DNA from: Escallonia rubra
Taxonomy: Eukaryota; Streptophyta; Magnoliopsida; Escalloniales; Escalloniaceae
Assembly: GCA_033065855.1 (NCBI GenBank)
Contig: JAVXUO010002863.1
Location: 434,001 to 498,000, forward strand
DNA length: 64,000 nt
Direction of reading: 5' to 3'
The translations under genes and the position numbers were made by a program. This document shows positions 46,073-57,100 of the stretch, piece after piece (the first letter of the stretch is position 1; each line of letters opens with the position of its first letter). The notes under the pieces are model-generated. The model saw nothing but the letters and a program-made list of their open reading frames with translations, had not been told where the DNA came from and did not search any database.

Positions 46073-47327
46073 GGGGTGTTTGTGATTGATTCTAAAATGA
46101 TCAAAGTTGATTAAATTCATATTAAATCAAGTTTCAAGTGTTTGGCAAAAAATATATATATACTAATTAAATTTGATCTAAAGAGCTCAAAACTGATTAA
46201 ATTTAGAATCATCATCTTCTTGAATTCTGATTTAATCGGTTTGAAGAATCAGGTTTGACCAAGAAAATTACCAAAATATCCTCACATATAATCAGACGTT
46301 AAACGTTCCTTTTCAATTTAAATATACTATATGGTAATTTTGTCACACTAAACTTATTTTAAATCACCTTTTATCTAAACACATTCAACAACTTTTGGTA
46401 AATTATGCTTAAAATGGATTAAAACTGATTTTAGAAATTGATTCAGATTTAATCAATTGGGCTAATTACAGCAGTATCCCTGAGGTTAGGGTATAATTAC
46501 AGGTAAGGACAATAGTTTGGACAAATTACACTTATGTCCGTTGACCAAACGGAATCTTAAAAACACTAACAATTTTAATGAAAAGACTTCATTGCCCCTA
46601 AGTTGGAACTTTATTTTTTTTTCAAATGTCATTACTTCATCTAAAACAAAAAATCAAACTTTGTGTGGTAAGTGGGGGTGGGGGGAGGGGGCAGCACCTT
46701 TTTGGCTCTTCTTCACTGCCCCACCATCATCTTCTATTCCTCCACCACCACCACGCCGCCGCCACCACAAATTTGACTGAAATCCGCCTGACTCCTCCAC
46801 CCCGTCAGTCCCGGCTGAAACTCCTCCACCCCGTTAGCCCCGAGCTCCGCCATACTCCTCTACCCCGTCAGCCCCGAGCTCCGCCTGCATCGTCTATGTC
46901 TCACCAGCCAATTCGCTCCCAACTCGCCAGCCTCAGCAAGCAGCGCCGACTGAGCCTCCACTCCTATCACGATTCTTCATTGGCCAAATTAAGTTTCAAA
47001 ACCCTAATTTGAAAATTAGGGTTTTGAAACCCTAATTTTAAGGTTCCTAATTTTCAAATTAGGGTTTGATATCTAATTTGAAAAATATAAAAATTATCAG
47101 TACAAGGGCAGTATTGTCATTTTTAAAATACGTAATGATGAAAATTACACTTTTTGGACGGAACCCTGACAGATGGATACAAGTGTTACTTTTTTAACGT
47201 TTCTGGTCACGATATGTTACATTTTGAAACTTAGTGTTCTTGACTGTATTTCACCCTAACCTCAGGGACACTGATGTAATTAGCCCTAATCAAAATCTAC
47301 TTTTAAGTATCAATTCCAAACGGCCTC
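46073..47327. mobile_element. MITE-like element carrying a nested MULE-type element
   Basis: The left end GGGGTGTTTGTGATTGATTC and the complement of the right end, GAGGCCGTTTGGAATTGATA, are inverted. Internal AT-rich text (46090-46450 and 47296-47310) is interrupted by the MULE-type element at 46459-47286. Without it the element is about 420 bp. hAT affinity is a guess from the GTTTG ends. Confidence 0.6.
46459..47286. mobile_element. MULE-type non-autonomous element (family M, copy 2)
   Basis: The ends GGGCTAATTACAGCAGTATCC and, in complement, GGGCTAATTACATCAGTGTCC are the same family as 22490-23855. Flanks TAATCAATT (46450-46458) and TAATCAAAA (47287-47295) are a 9-bp duplication with two mismatches. 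The interior has a C-rich patch with ~40-bp units (46780-46890, CCACCCCGTYAGYCCC) and a GGGTTTTGAAACCC palindrome near 47015. No transposase is present. Confidence 0.82.
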
Positions 47328-47580
47328 TTAGCTAAGCTCGTCATGCAACGAGTGAATACGAACAATGCTACTTTCATCTTTGTAAATTTAAAACAAATTC
47401 TACAAGCAATTTCTCTTTGACAATTAAATGGACAATAATCATTACAACATCAAAAGTTACACTTTCTAATATTCATGCAACAATAATGCTCGCCTTATCC
47501 GAACCTGACCATGGTGATTTCAGGGAACCCACCCGCGAAGCTCTTTACAACAACTAACCACCACCCTGAGATACCATACC

Positions 47581-48900
47581 ATCACCATGGATACCACCTC
47601 AAGCTCTTCTCCCTTACAGGAGAAACTTGTTGAGGAAGGAAGAACACCCAAGAAACCAAAAAATGACCAAGCTATCCAAGATCTAACAATCATTTGCCCC
47701 CTTCCCCCCCAACACCAATCCGAGAACAATGGAAACCTCGAAACTCAAATCCTATAGGCGTGCAGTCTCATCATCACACAGTAAGGATGTCTACTTTGAT
47801 AAGATCATGGAAGAACTGACTTCCGATGAAGACACAGGTAAAGATGACCCTTTTTCTAAACCTTTGTCAAAGTTATGAATGATAATCCTCTAAAACCGAA
47901 TATCGTTCTATCCCCAAACCTCATCTGAAAAATCAAGAATAAACAGAAAACACCTTGATCATAAAGCTCTGGGTAAATTAATTTGATTTCAAGCAATGAT
48001 GACGACACCTCGTGCACTTTGGAGTCTCTAAGGTGATTTGAAGCTCATTGATCTTGATGAGGTTTTTACCCTATTGAAATTTGATTACACATGATTATCA
48101 TCATGTATCCAGTGGTGGCCTTTGGATCACCATGAACCATTACCTCACTATGAGGTATGGGAACCAGATTTCAAATCCTCTGAGGCCTAAGAAATCAAGA
48201 TTGCCATCTGGATTCATCTGCCAGAATTGCTTATGGAACACTATGATGAGAAGGCACTTCTGAGAAGCGAGGAACGCTTTGCCACCCCCTCTGAAGCTCG
48301 ACATCAACATGACAACAGTGGTTCATGGTTGATATATATGCCAGAATATGCATTGAGATGGACCTTCATCGCCCTTTGATTCCAGCCTTACCTTCTATGG
48401 AAAAGAATACAATGTGGAATACAATAACCTATGCTTCAGATGCGGGTGTCTTGGTCACCAGCGTGAAGTTTGCCCGAAAATCCAAATTTCGGCAACGGGG
48501 GACAACACCATGCATAACCAGGAAGAGAGAAGACATGATGACGTCAGTTCATAAATACAATGGTAGATTGGCAGTTTGGCCTTTGGATGTTGGCCAAACA
48601 AAAGGTAGGAAGGCAATTGACACCCAAGTCTACCCCTGCAGCAAACAATTCAAATAGATTTCAAGCCCTACAGAAACTCCACTGGCTGAAGGTGATCTGA
48701 ATTAAAAGGGGGACAAACGTGAGGTAGGTCCCGACCAAATAGAGCCTGCACCGCATCCTCAACCTCTCTCACACAAACCCAAAGTATTGGCCCTGAGTCC
48801 AACGAAAAACCCTCTGACTCGTCCAGCCGAAGATAACATCAGCCTTGACGCCCAACTAGAACTAACAAGAAACAAATTCGTGGCAAGTCCTGGCTGTCAG
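47581..48900 (+). pseudogene. LINE 3 ORF1: DUF4283-like and CCHC knuckle
   Basis: A likely start at 47581 reads MDTTSSSSPLQEKLVEEG and then, after a frame change, YRRAVSSSHSKDVYFDKIME. The DUF4283-like segment around 48195-48390 includes YARICIEMDLHRPLIPA in one frame. CFRCGCLGHQREVC at 48432 is a perfect C-x2-C-x4-H-x4-C knuckle, in a different frame from the longest open frame there. Several stops break it. Confidence 0.78.
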
Positions 48901-49439
48901 ATTATAACCTAAAAACTATAGAGACGGAATCCAATCCCTTAATACAACTAAACCCTAACTAAACCTCATCTTTTAACAAACCCTCCATAGATGCCCACCA
49001 ACTTTCTACAGCCGCTACCCCGCCTTAGCCAACTTGGCCTTCCTCCGCCCCAGTACTGACAGACCACCTTCATCCAAGCATGACAGTCCCCCTATATAAG
49101 ACCTCTCCATCATGCTGGAACCTATCTCAGAGACCGCTGCGAAGCTGTGGACCCCTAAAACTTATTTGAACAAAACTGTCGATCATCTCCAAAGCAACGC
49201 TAACGATCTGTTTCTCCCTGTTTTACAAAGAAGCAAGTCTGATAATCATAGTTCCATGGACCAACGAGGAGGTAAACCTAGAGATACATCCTCTTCCAAG
49301 CTGTCTAGAAACAAATGAAGCAAAGCACATGATCCAAACAACCCCGATGTGGAGCCAGATGCAAGAAGAAGCCAGAATCAAAAGGATTTTATCCTTGCCC
49401 GAATCAGTCCCCTTGCCCTCATCCCCTTCTTTTTAATCT

Positions 49440-49585
49440 ATAATAAATTTTTCAGAAATTGCAATGGCTCTAAGAAAACCAAACTAAAGATGGATTGTCG
49501 AGAAATCACAAGAAATTCAGACCCTCTGTGGTTGCCATTCTGGAACCCATCCTCAAATATGAGTAGATAGGCAACTTCTCCCTTG
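49440..49585 (+). pseudogene. LINE 3 endonuclease, first part
   Basis: A short frame resembles the opening of plant LINE endonucleases, with RPSVVAILEPILKYE near 49515-49565 where relatives have a '-P-VLALLETR' block. It ends where family A copy 2 begins. Recognition depends on the later piece at 51700. Confidence 0.55.
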
Positions 49586-49859
49586 ACTTTTGTTTCTATC
49601 CCATCTTGGCTACGCACTTTGGACCGCCATTGGGGCCCGTCCCGACGACACGTCAACATTTTTAAGAGTCAAAGTTCAACGCTATCGAGCCGGTCAAACC
49701 GAAGCGCACTCTTAAGTAACGTACTTTACTTCTTCGCTAAGTAATATAATTTTTTATTTGCTAATTAACGTACTTTTCTTCTTTGCTAAGAAACGTACTT
49801 TTCTTCTTCACTAAGTAACCATAATCTCCATGGGAGAACCATCTCCGCGACTCCTGTAG

Positions 49860-50450
49860 TCGCCCCCGAGCGTTGTCTCCGCGTCACTTGTCCTTGACAC
49901 GGCGCCCGCCTTTGCGACAGCCGTCGTCACGCTTGAGCGCCGTCTCCACTTCACGTGCCCCTGACATGACGCTCACCTCCTTGACAACCGTCTCCGCGCC
50001 CTTGCACCGTCTTTGCATCATGTGCCCTCAGCACGACATCCACCTCTTTGACAGCCGTCACCTGCCATGCGCCGTCTCCCCATCACGTGCCCCCGGCACG
50101 ACGCCCATCTCTGCAATAGTCATCGATGTGCCTTGGCCATGTCACGTGCCCTACATGACACTCATCTGTAGTGCCCCTACGCTCTCACCATTGAGCATGC
50201 CCCCGGCATCGCACACATGCGCTGCGCCCATGCACCGAGCTACTTATACAGTCGTGCCTCCCGGCTCCCTGTCACACTACCATGCCGCTGGCACCGCATA
50301 CTTTCACCTCGCCCATGCACCGTGCTGCTTATACATTCACGCCCCGTAGCTCTCTGTCATACTACCACGTCCCAGTGTTGGTCAATCCTTTCACCACACC
50401 ATGTGCACCTTGCCTTGGTCATGGAACATGTTTTGACCCACTCAGCGTAG
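49860..50450. repeat. GC-rich tandem repeat inside family A copy 2
   Basis: Units of about 60-75 bp contain CGCCGTCTCC, CACGTGCCCC and GACRCCCAYCTC, repeated roughly eight times with drift. The 158-residue frame at 49873-50349 is a by-product. Confidence 0.7.
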
Positions 50451-50960
50451 TGCGCAGCATCCCGCGGGGATAGGTGATTCCTCCGGGACATTATCTCCAC
50501 CAATGAGCTCCAAGTGCTCCAGCATGAGAACTCCTCTCTTACCAGGTACGTAATTCCGTCAGATCATTACTTTGGCGCGTTCTGAGTGCTCCGGCATAAG
50601 AACTCACCCACGGGATAAGCTCGCTCTCTAAGACACTATCTCCGCCATGGAGCTCCAAGTGCTCCAGCATAAAGACTCATCTTTCGCTAGGTAGGTGACT
50701 CTCATCCCGAAATTGGTGGTTAAACTCTACTGTGCAAGAAAGGCCCAAAGCCAATCCCAGGGAACAATTTCTTTCAAATTCATTAAAATTTCAAAAGCCC
50801 TCAGGCGGCGTATTTTTTTCCAACTGAAATGGAAGATTACTAACGAAATTGCACCGACGTCTCGGGTAGGCGACTCGTCTGGAATACTACCTTGGAGTGC
50901 TCCAAGTGCTTAGGCACGAGAACTCACCGACATGATAGGCTGGCACTTTAAGACACTATC
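50450..50960. repeat. Second tandem repeat inside family A copy 2
   Basis: AGCTCCAAGTGCTCCAGCAT, followed by GAACTCAYC and a RGGTRRGTGA-type phrase, recurs four or five times at about 100-120-bp spacing. Confidence 0.7.
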
Positions 50961-51699
50961 TCTGCCAGAGTGTCTGCATGACTAGTCTACATGCTCTGGC
51001 ATTGTAGGCTTTTCACCGGCACCCCTAGGGACTATGACCTCGGGATCACTTCGAGAAGAGAGTAGCTCTCCGGATGGCATCGCACCTAGTCCTCCTGGCA
51101 GTTGGGAGTCTACGACGTCTCTTGACGCCTATGGGACTCTCATGGGCTTTGGACTATCGGTCTTGTGTGGGCTAGTCTTTTTAGACAAACAGAGCAACGC
51201 TGTGAGGGGCAAGATAGGTGAATATCCAATCCCACAGTCTGTGGAGCACTAGCATCTGTGGGCCCCTCGATGAGGTGCCACTTTTAGGGAGAGCCACATG
51301 TCACTTGATGACATCATCATCTCAACTCCTAGAAATAATGGGCTTGAGAATTCATTTAGAGGACTTCTCCAGATTTTTAGAAATCATTCTCATTTTTACT
51401 TTCTCACTCTAGAGAATTTGAGAGAGAGAGAAAAATACACAGGACCCTAATGCAGGACCCTGATGTTAGACCTAAGCATTAGACTGTGACTGTCGTCGTT
51501 TATTCACCCTGTGACTTCACCCCTCAGAGTACCGTCACTCATCAGGCTCTGTCTGGGAAGCGTTTGGTCTCTGCCCTTGTTCCATTCTTGCTTTATCCCA
51601 CATCAGCGTACTTAGCATCTGACTCTGACTGTATTCCCTGTGGCACCACCACGTCTATTGCGAAGTCCCAAGGTATGGAACCCCATAAAGAGGCTGGCT

Positions 51700-52800
51700 T
51701 CTGATGTCCATATAATGGACACGCCAACCGCTTCCTTAGCATCAACCTTGAATACAGATCGTCTTGCATTGTTTATCCTGAGGGCAAATCGGGGGCATCT
51801 GGCTGATGTGGACTCTGCCCATGTCTCTATCTTAATAATTCAAGCCAACCCCTAGGTCATCCATGGTGTCGTCTCTCGATCTAATTAAAAAGACCAGATA
51901 CTGTATGCGGCTTACACTAGCCGGAATCCAACTAAGAAAAAACTCATGTTGGACAACATCATTTTGTTTGCTACCAAATAAAATCTCCTACGGATGCTCA
52001 GTGGGGAGTTTAATTATATCAGTAAAACCAGTGAAAGGAAAGGAAAAGGGGAAGTTTTTAGATAACTTGCTCGTCAAAAATTTTTGGGATTGTATCAGTA
52101 CCTGCAACTAGGTGTGGACCTCAACTGTACTGGCCCCAAACTCACCTGGACCGACAGTAGGACTGGCCAATATCCAAAAAATATCTGGATCGTGCTCTAG
52201 AAAACTCTGAATGGTCTTTCAGATCCCAATGTCCAGGTAATCAACCATCGCAATGTCTTAATATTAAACCATTTTGAATCAAAGTTGCTTGGACAACGCA
52301 TGAAGGTTTCCTTAAAATTATCGAGGAAGCTTGGAACTAAAATAACCATGACCTTGTTGCTACGATTACTTGTTTTAAACTTAGTGTTTAGACTTGGAAC
52401 AAAGAAATGTTTGGTAACATATAACAGTGGAAAAAAGATTGTGGGCCAGACTTACTGGTATCAAAAAATCCCTCGTAGCACATCCATCTCACAACCTTCA
52501 ATACCTTGAAAAAGACTATAAGAAAGAATACCTGGATACTCTCCTTCAAGAGCAATTGCTCTGGTTTCAGAAATCGAGAACCAAATTCTAGAACTTAGAG
52601 ATAGAAATACTCGCCAACTATTATCAGAACTAAAAAAAACACCATCAAGACTCCAAAAAATGATCGAGGGATTTTGATTACTAACCTGGCTGACCTTGCC
52701 TGAAATAATAATCAACTAATTCCAGTCTTTCTTCACCCTAGAAGTGGGAGATCACAACCCATTTGTGGTATCTATCATGACCCCCAATTTTCCAAACTTA
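51700..52800 (+). pseudogene. LINE 3 endonuclease, second part
   Basis: GGIWLMW near 51790 (the usual 'SGGIWLLW'), an FVSAVYAS-like block near 51890, and PKLTWTDSRTGQYPKNIWI near 52130-52190 (the usual 'FTWTN-R'), then LDRAL-NSEW text, mark the distal half of an L1-type endonuclease. Frame changes are frequent. It ends at GACTT, where the copia element is inserted. Confidence 0.78.
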
Positions 52801-52813
52801 AAGACCTTGACTT

Positions 52814-54094
52814 TGTTGACTTATCGATTTTGATGATTCTCAATTTATTATCTCCAACATTAATTTGAAGACATTATTAAGATAAACATTTCAGGATTTA
52901 TCTTAATCAAACAAAGACAAGATCATGCCTTGGACAAAGCTTGGACTCAGACTTGGATTTAGGATTCAAAGACTCGGACTACATTTAAGATGCAAGGACA
53001 TGTAGTCTATTTTATCCTTTTTAACATTTCTAAGTCTTTCTTAAACGATCTCACATAAATTCAAGTAAAGAACAAAAACTGAATGTTTCAGTCGAAGGCA
53101 AACAGTTTGCAGTCGACTCAATTGTGTAGTTCTTTCGTTCTAGTCTTAAAAATAAGTTTTTAGGCGAAACCAAGTTTTCAGTCGAAGCCAGAGTTTTTAG
53201 TCGAAGCAAAACTTTTCAATAGAAGCCAAAGTTTTTAGTCGAAGCAAAACTTTTCAGTCGAACCAAAAGTTTTCAGTCGAAGCCAAACTTTTCAGTCGAA
53301 GCAAAACTTTTCAGTCGAAGCCAAACTTTTCAGTCGAAGCAAAAGTTTTCCTTCGAAGCAAAAGTTTTTAGTCGAATGAAATGGCATTTTCAGTCGACTC
53401 AATTCGTCAGTGTATTTACTATCTCTTCTCACTAAATTTTCAGTCGACCGATTTCTCAATGTAGTACTTTCAGTCGAATCAAACTTATGTTTGAGTCGAA
53501 TCATTTTTTTAGGCTTTCCCTTCATAACGGTTCACTTTCCTAACCAGTATAAAAAGGGGTCCTTGAGAGCATTTAATACACTTCTTGCGAATCTTTTTCA
53601 ATACTCTCTAACTCATCTCAAAACACCCTCTCATCTTGTTCTCTCATTCTCATCTATTCTCTGTTAAGTTTGAGATAGTTTATTATAAGCTTCTTGGTTT
53701 GGTTCTTGAAAGAATATAGATCTTCCCACCTAAGAAGGCTTAGTCTAAGATTATTCATTGTAACATCTACTCAAGAAGGAGTTTGTTTGTTGTATTTCAA
53801 TTGTAATTTTCTTTTCATTTGTAAACTGTTGGAAACCTTGGAAGGGTTTCGGAAATTGTACTGCGGTTTGAGCTAGCACCTGAAGCTAGCTGGTTAGTGA
53901 AAGGCTCGAGTAGGTCTTCCCTGTGTGGAGTGCTCGGGGACTGGACGTAGGCTGGTGGGGCCGAACCAATATAAATCTCTGTGTTGAATTTACTATTGTT
54001 ATATTTGTCATTACTTTGTAATCTCATTTTTATTTTATACTCAAAGTTGTAAAACACCTATTCACCCCCATCTAGGTGTATTTAGGGACATACA
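52814..54094 (+). repeat. Copia 5' LTR
   Basis: It begins TGTTGACTTATCG and ends GGGACATACA. It contains the CAGTCGAA minisatellite (53160-53375) and a TATA-like region near 53548 (CAGTATAAAAAGG). Confidence 0.93.
53160..53375. repeat. CAGTCGAAGC minisatellite in the 5' LTR
   Basis: About ten units of 19-21 bp, TTTTCAGTCGAAGCMAAAS, with small changes. The same array in the 3' LTR (62300-62585) has about fourteen units, so copy number has changed since insertion or differed through reverse transcription. Confidence 0.9.
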
Positions 54095-54095
54095 A

Positions 54096-54109
54096 GTGGT
54101 ATCAGAGCC
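54096..54109 (+). other. Copia primer-binding site
   Basis: TGGTATCAGAGCC directly after the LTR is the standard match to plant initiator-methionine tRNA. Confidence 0.9.
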
Positions 54110-54169
54110 GTGTGCTCTGGTATTCTCTTTTGACTTAATCATCTAGAGCTAAAGATTGCATTTTAGAAG

Positions 54170-57100
54170 AAGGATCAGCAACCACCAGGCCACCCTTGTT
54201 AAAGAATGACAACTACAGCTACTGGAAAAATCGCATGAGAAATTTTCTGAGGCAGGATACACACGTGTGGTATGTTGTAGAAAATGGCCCTATAATTCCG
54301 ATGAAAGATGGACCAGATGGATCCAAAATTCCAAAAGGAATTCTCGAAATAGACACTCATGAGGCACAACTTTTCTCCATGGATGATAAAGCCAAGAATA
54401 TTATCAGCTGTGGCCTTGACATGAATGAGTAGAATCGTGTCTCAGCATGTGAGACAGCTAGAGAAATATGGAGGTTGTTGGAGGTCACTCATGAAGGTAC
54501 AAATCAGGTGAAAGAGACCAAGGTTAACATGTTGGTCCAGCAGTATGAGGCCTTCAAGATGAAGGAGCAGGAGTCCATAAATGAGATGTACTCCAGATTT
54601 ACAGTCATTATAAATGGACTGAAGCTTTTGGGTAAAATTTACCCAGAAAAAGAAGTTGTCCGAAAAATTCTTAGATCTGTTCCAAAGAGATGGGAATCAA
54701 AAACTCACAGTCATTCAAGAGGCAAAGGATTTAAATGTGCTGAAGCTGAAAGAATTGGTGAGTTCTCTAATGACTCATGAAATTACGATGAAGATTCATG
54801 ACGAAGAAGAAACCACCTCCAAGAAGAAGAACTTAGCTCTTAAAGATGACACCTCTCATGAACTTGCAGAGAGCAGTGATGATTCTGATCCTGAAATGGC
54901 CCTCATCACTCGAAGGTTCAAGAAGTTTTTCACAAGCAAGTGAGATGGGAAGATCAGGAGAAATCCTACAAACCAATCACATCAAAGAAATAATAGTGAT
55001 TGGAATGTAAAGGAAAATTTTGATGCTTGCTATGAATGCAGCAGAACTGGGCACATCAAAAAATAATGTCTGCAACTCAAGAACAAAACTACAAGCAACA
55101 ACAGTCGAGACTTCAAAGAAAAGAAGTTCAAGCCTAGGAAAGTCCTGCTGACTTGGGATGACTCTGATGAAAGTGACAAAGAAACTAGCGAAGATGATGA
55201 CGTAGCTCAACTTTGCTTCATGGCCAAGGATGATCACTCCGATAAGGTAATCTCTGAAAATCTTGATTATAATGAACTTAAGTCAGCTTTTCTTGAACTC
55301 AGTGAAAATCATGAAAAGTTAAAAGTTAAAAATGCTAATCTAAAAAATAAGGCTCTTTCTTTGATAAATATTGTTGAAGAGTTAGAAGGTGAAAAGGAAG
55401 GGTTGGAAGAAATGTTGAACTTTATATTTCTGAAAATGTTTCTTTAAAAAATAATCTGAATGCTTCTAAGAAGGAAAATTCTTATTTGTCTTCTAAAATC
55501 CAATCTCTCAGAGGAGTAAAAGTTCCAGTTGAAAACGAATCTTTAAAATCTCAACTGGAAGAAATTTCTACACAAAAAATGAATTTAGAAAAGGAGATTA
55601 AAGATCTGAATTTTACTCTTTCAAAATTTACCCAAGGATGAGAGAACTTGGATATTTTTTTGGGAAGACAAAAATGTGTTTATGAGAAAAGTGGAATCGG
55701 TTATAATCTTTCAAAGAAGCAAAAGGATTACAAATTTTTTTTTAACAAAAATTTAGCTTCTTGCTCACCATTCACACTCCGTACAATATGTAATAAGAAA
55801 GGACACTTCTTTAAAAATTGTCCTCTCAATGCTGTAAAAAATTAGTCATTCTCTTATAATACAAAAGATAAAATGAAACAAGTTTGGGTGCCAAAATCTT
55901 GTTTATCTAATCTTCCAGGACCCAAGAATGTGTGGGTACCTAAAGGAACGAAACCAGAATCTGTTGTAGGTATGCTTGAAAGTAAGGGTAGATTCCAACA
56001 AATGGATTCTCGACAGCCGATGTTCAAGGCATATGACCGGTGATCGCTCACTATTCTCTCATATCACTTCGAAGAATGGAGGACTTGTTACCTTCGGAGA
56101 CAACTCAAATGAGAAGATCATCGGTAAAGGTAAAATTGGTATCGGTTCCATATCTATCGATAATGTGTCATTGGTTGACGGTTTGAAGTTCAATTTGATA
56201 AGTATCAGTCAACTAATCGATAGTGGACACAAAGTTCAGTTCGAAGGCGATCAATGCCTAATAAGTCATGCCTCAGATGGTGGCACCTTGCTTGGTAAGA
56301 GAGATGATAATATCTACACTTTATCTTTTGATTCATTTGACTCCTCTCATGAAGTTTGTCTCTCTGCTTAACATAATGATATTTGGTTGTGGCATCGTAG
56401 ATTAGGTCATGTTCATATGGATCTAATCAAGAAACTTCTTTAGAAAGAGCTTGTCAGAGGCTTACCAAAGTTAAAGTTTGTCAATGATAAGGTTTGTGAT
56501 GCCTGTCAATATGGTAAATAATCAAAAATATCTTTTCAAGACAAAAATGTTGTTTCCACCTCTCGCCCTCTTCAACTCCTTCATCTAGATCTTTTTAGCA
56601 CCACGAGAAATGCCAGCCTAGGTGGAAATTTTTATGCATTCGTCATTGTTGACGATTTTTCAAGATACACCTGGGTTCTTTTTCTAACTCATAAGGATGA
56701 AGCGTTTGAAAAAAAAATAAACTTGTTAAGCAGCTTCAAAATGAGAAGGAGTTGAAGCTTGTAAAAATCCAAAGTGATCATGGCGTTGAATTTGAGAAAG
56801 ATTTTATTCATTTTTGTATTCAAAATGTCATTTCACATGAGTTTTCTGCTCCTCGGACACCCCAATAAAATGGGATTGTAGAGAGAAAGAATCGAACTCT
56901 TCAAGAAATGGCCAGAACCATGCTTCATGAAAACTCCTAGCCAAATTTTTTTTGGGCCGAAGCCGTCAGCACTTCCTGTTACATGTTGAACAGGGTACTC
57001 ATCAGACCGATTCTTGACAAAACTCCTTACGAGCTTTTCTCAAACCGAAAACCTAAAATTGATTATTTCAAGGTTTTTCGGCTGCAAATGTTTTATTTTG

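Larger units (their letters stand above)
49590..51690 (+). mobile_element. LTR-like repeat family A, copy 2
   Basis: Collinear with 3475-4545. It shares TTCAACGCTA with GGTCAAAC (49678), CACTTGATGACATCATCATC (51302), CTTGAGAATTCATTT (51342), TCTGGGAAGCGTTTGG (51555) and TGGCACCACCACGTCTA (51641). It is about twice as long as copy 1 because it holds tandem repeats at 49860-50450 and 50450-50960. It sits in the LINE 3 endonuclease. No coding region or resolved target duplication was found, so it is probably a lone LTR. Confidence 0.65.

Noticed and set aside
49873-50349. 158-residue His/Pro/Cys-rich frame
   Set aside because: Read-through of the GC-rich tandem repeat in family A copy 2.
53160-53375. 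Regular short repeats resembling a CRISPR array
   Set aside because: The units are directly adjacent without unique spacers and lie inside an LTR of a plant retrotransposon.
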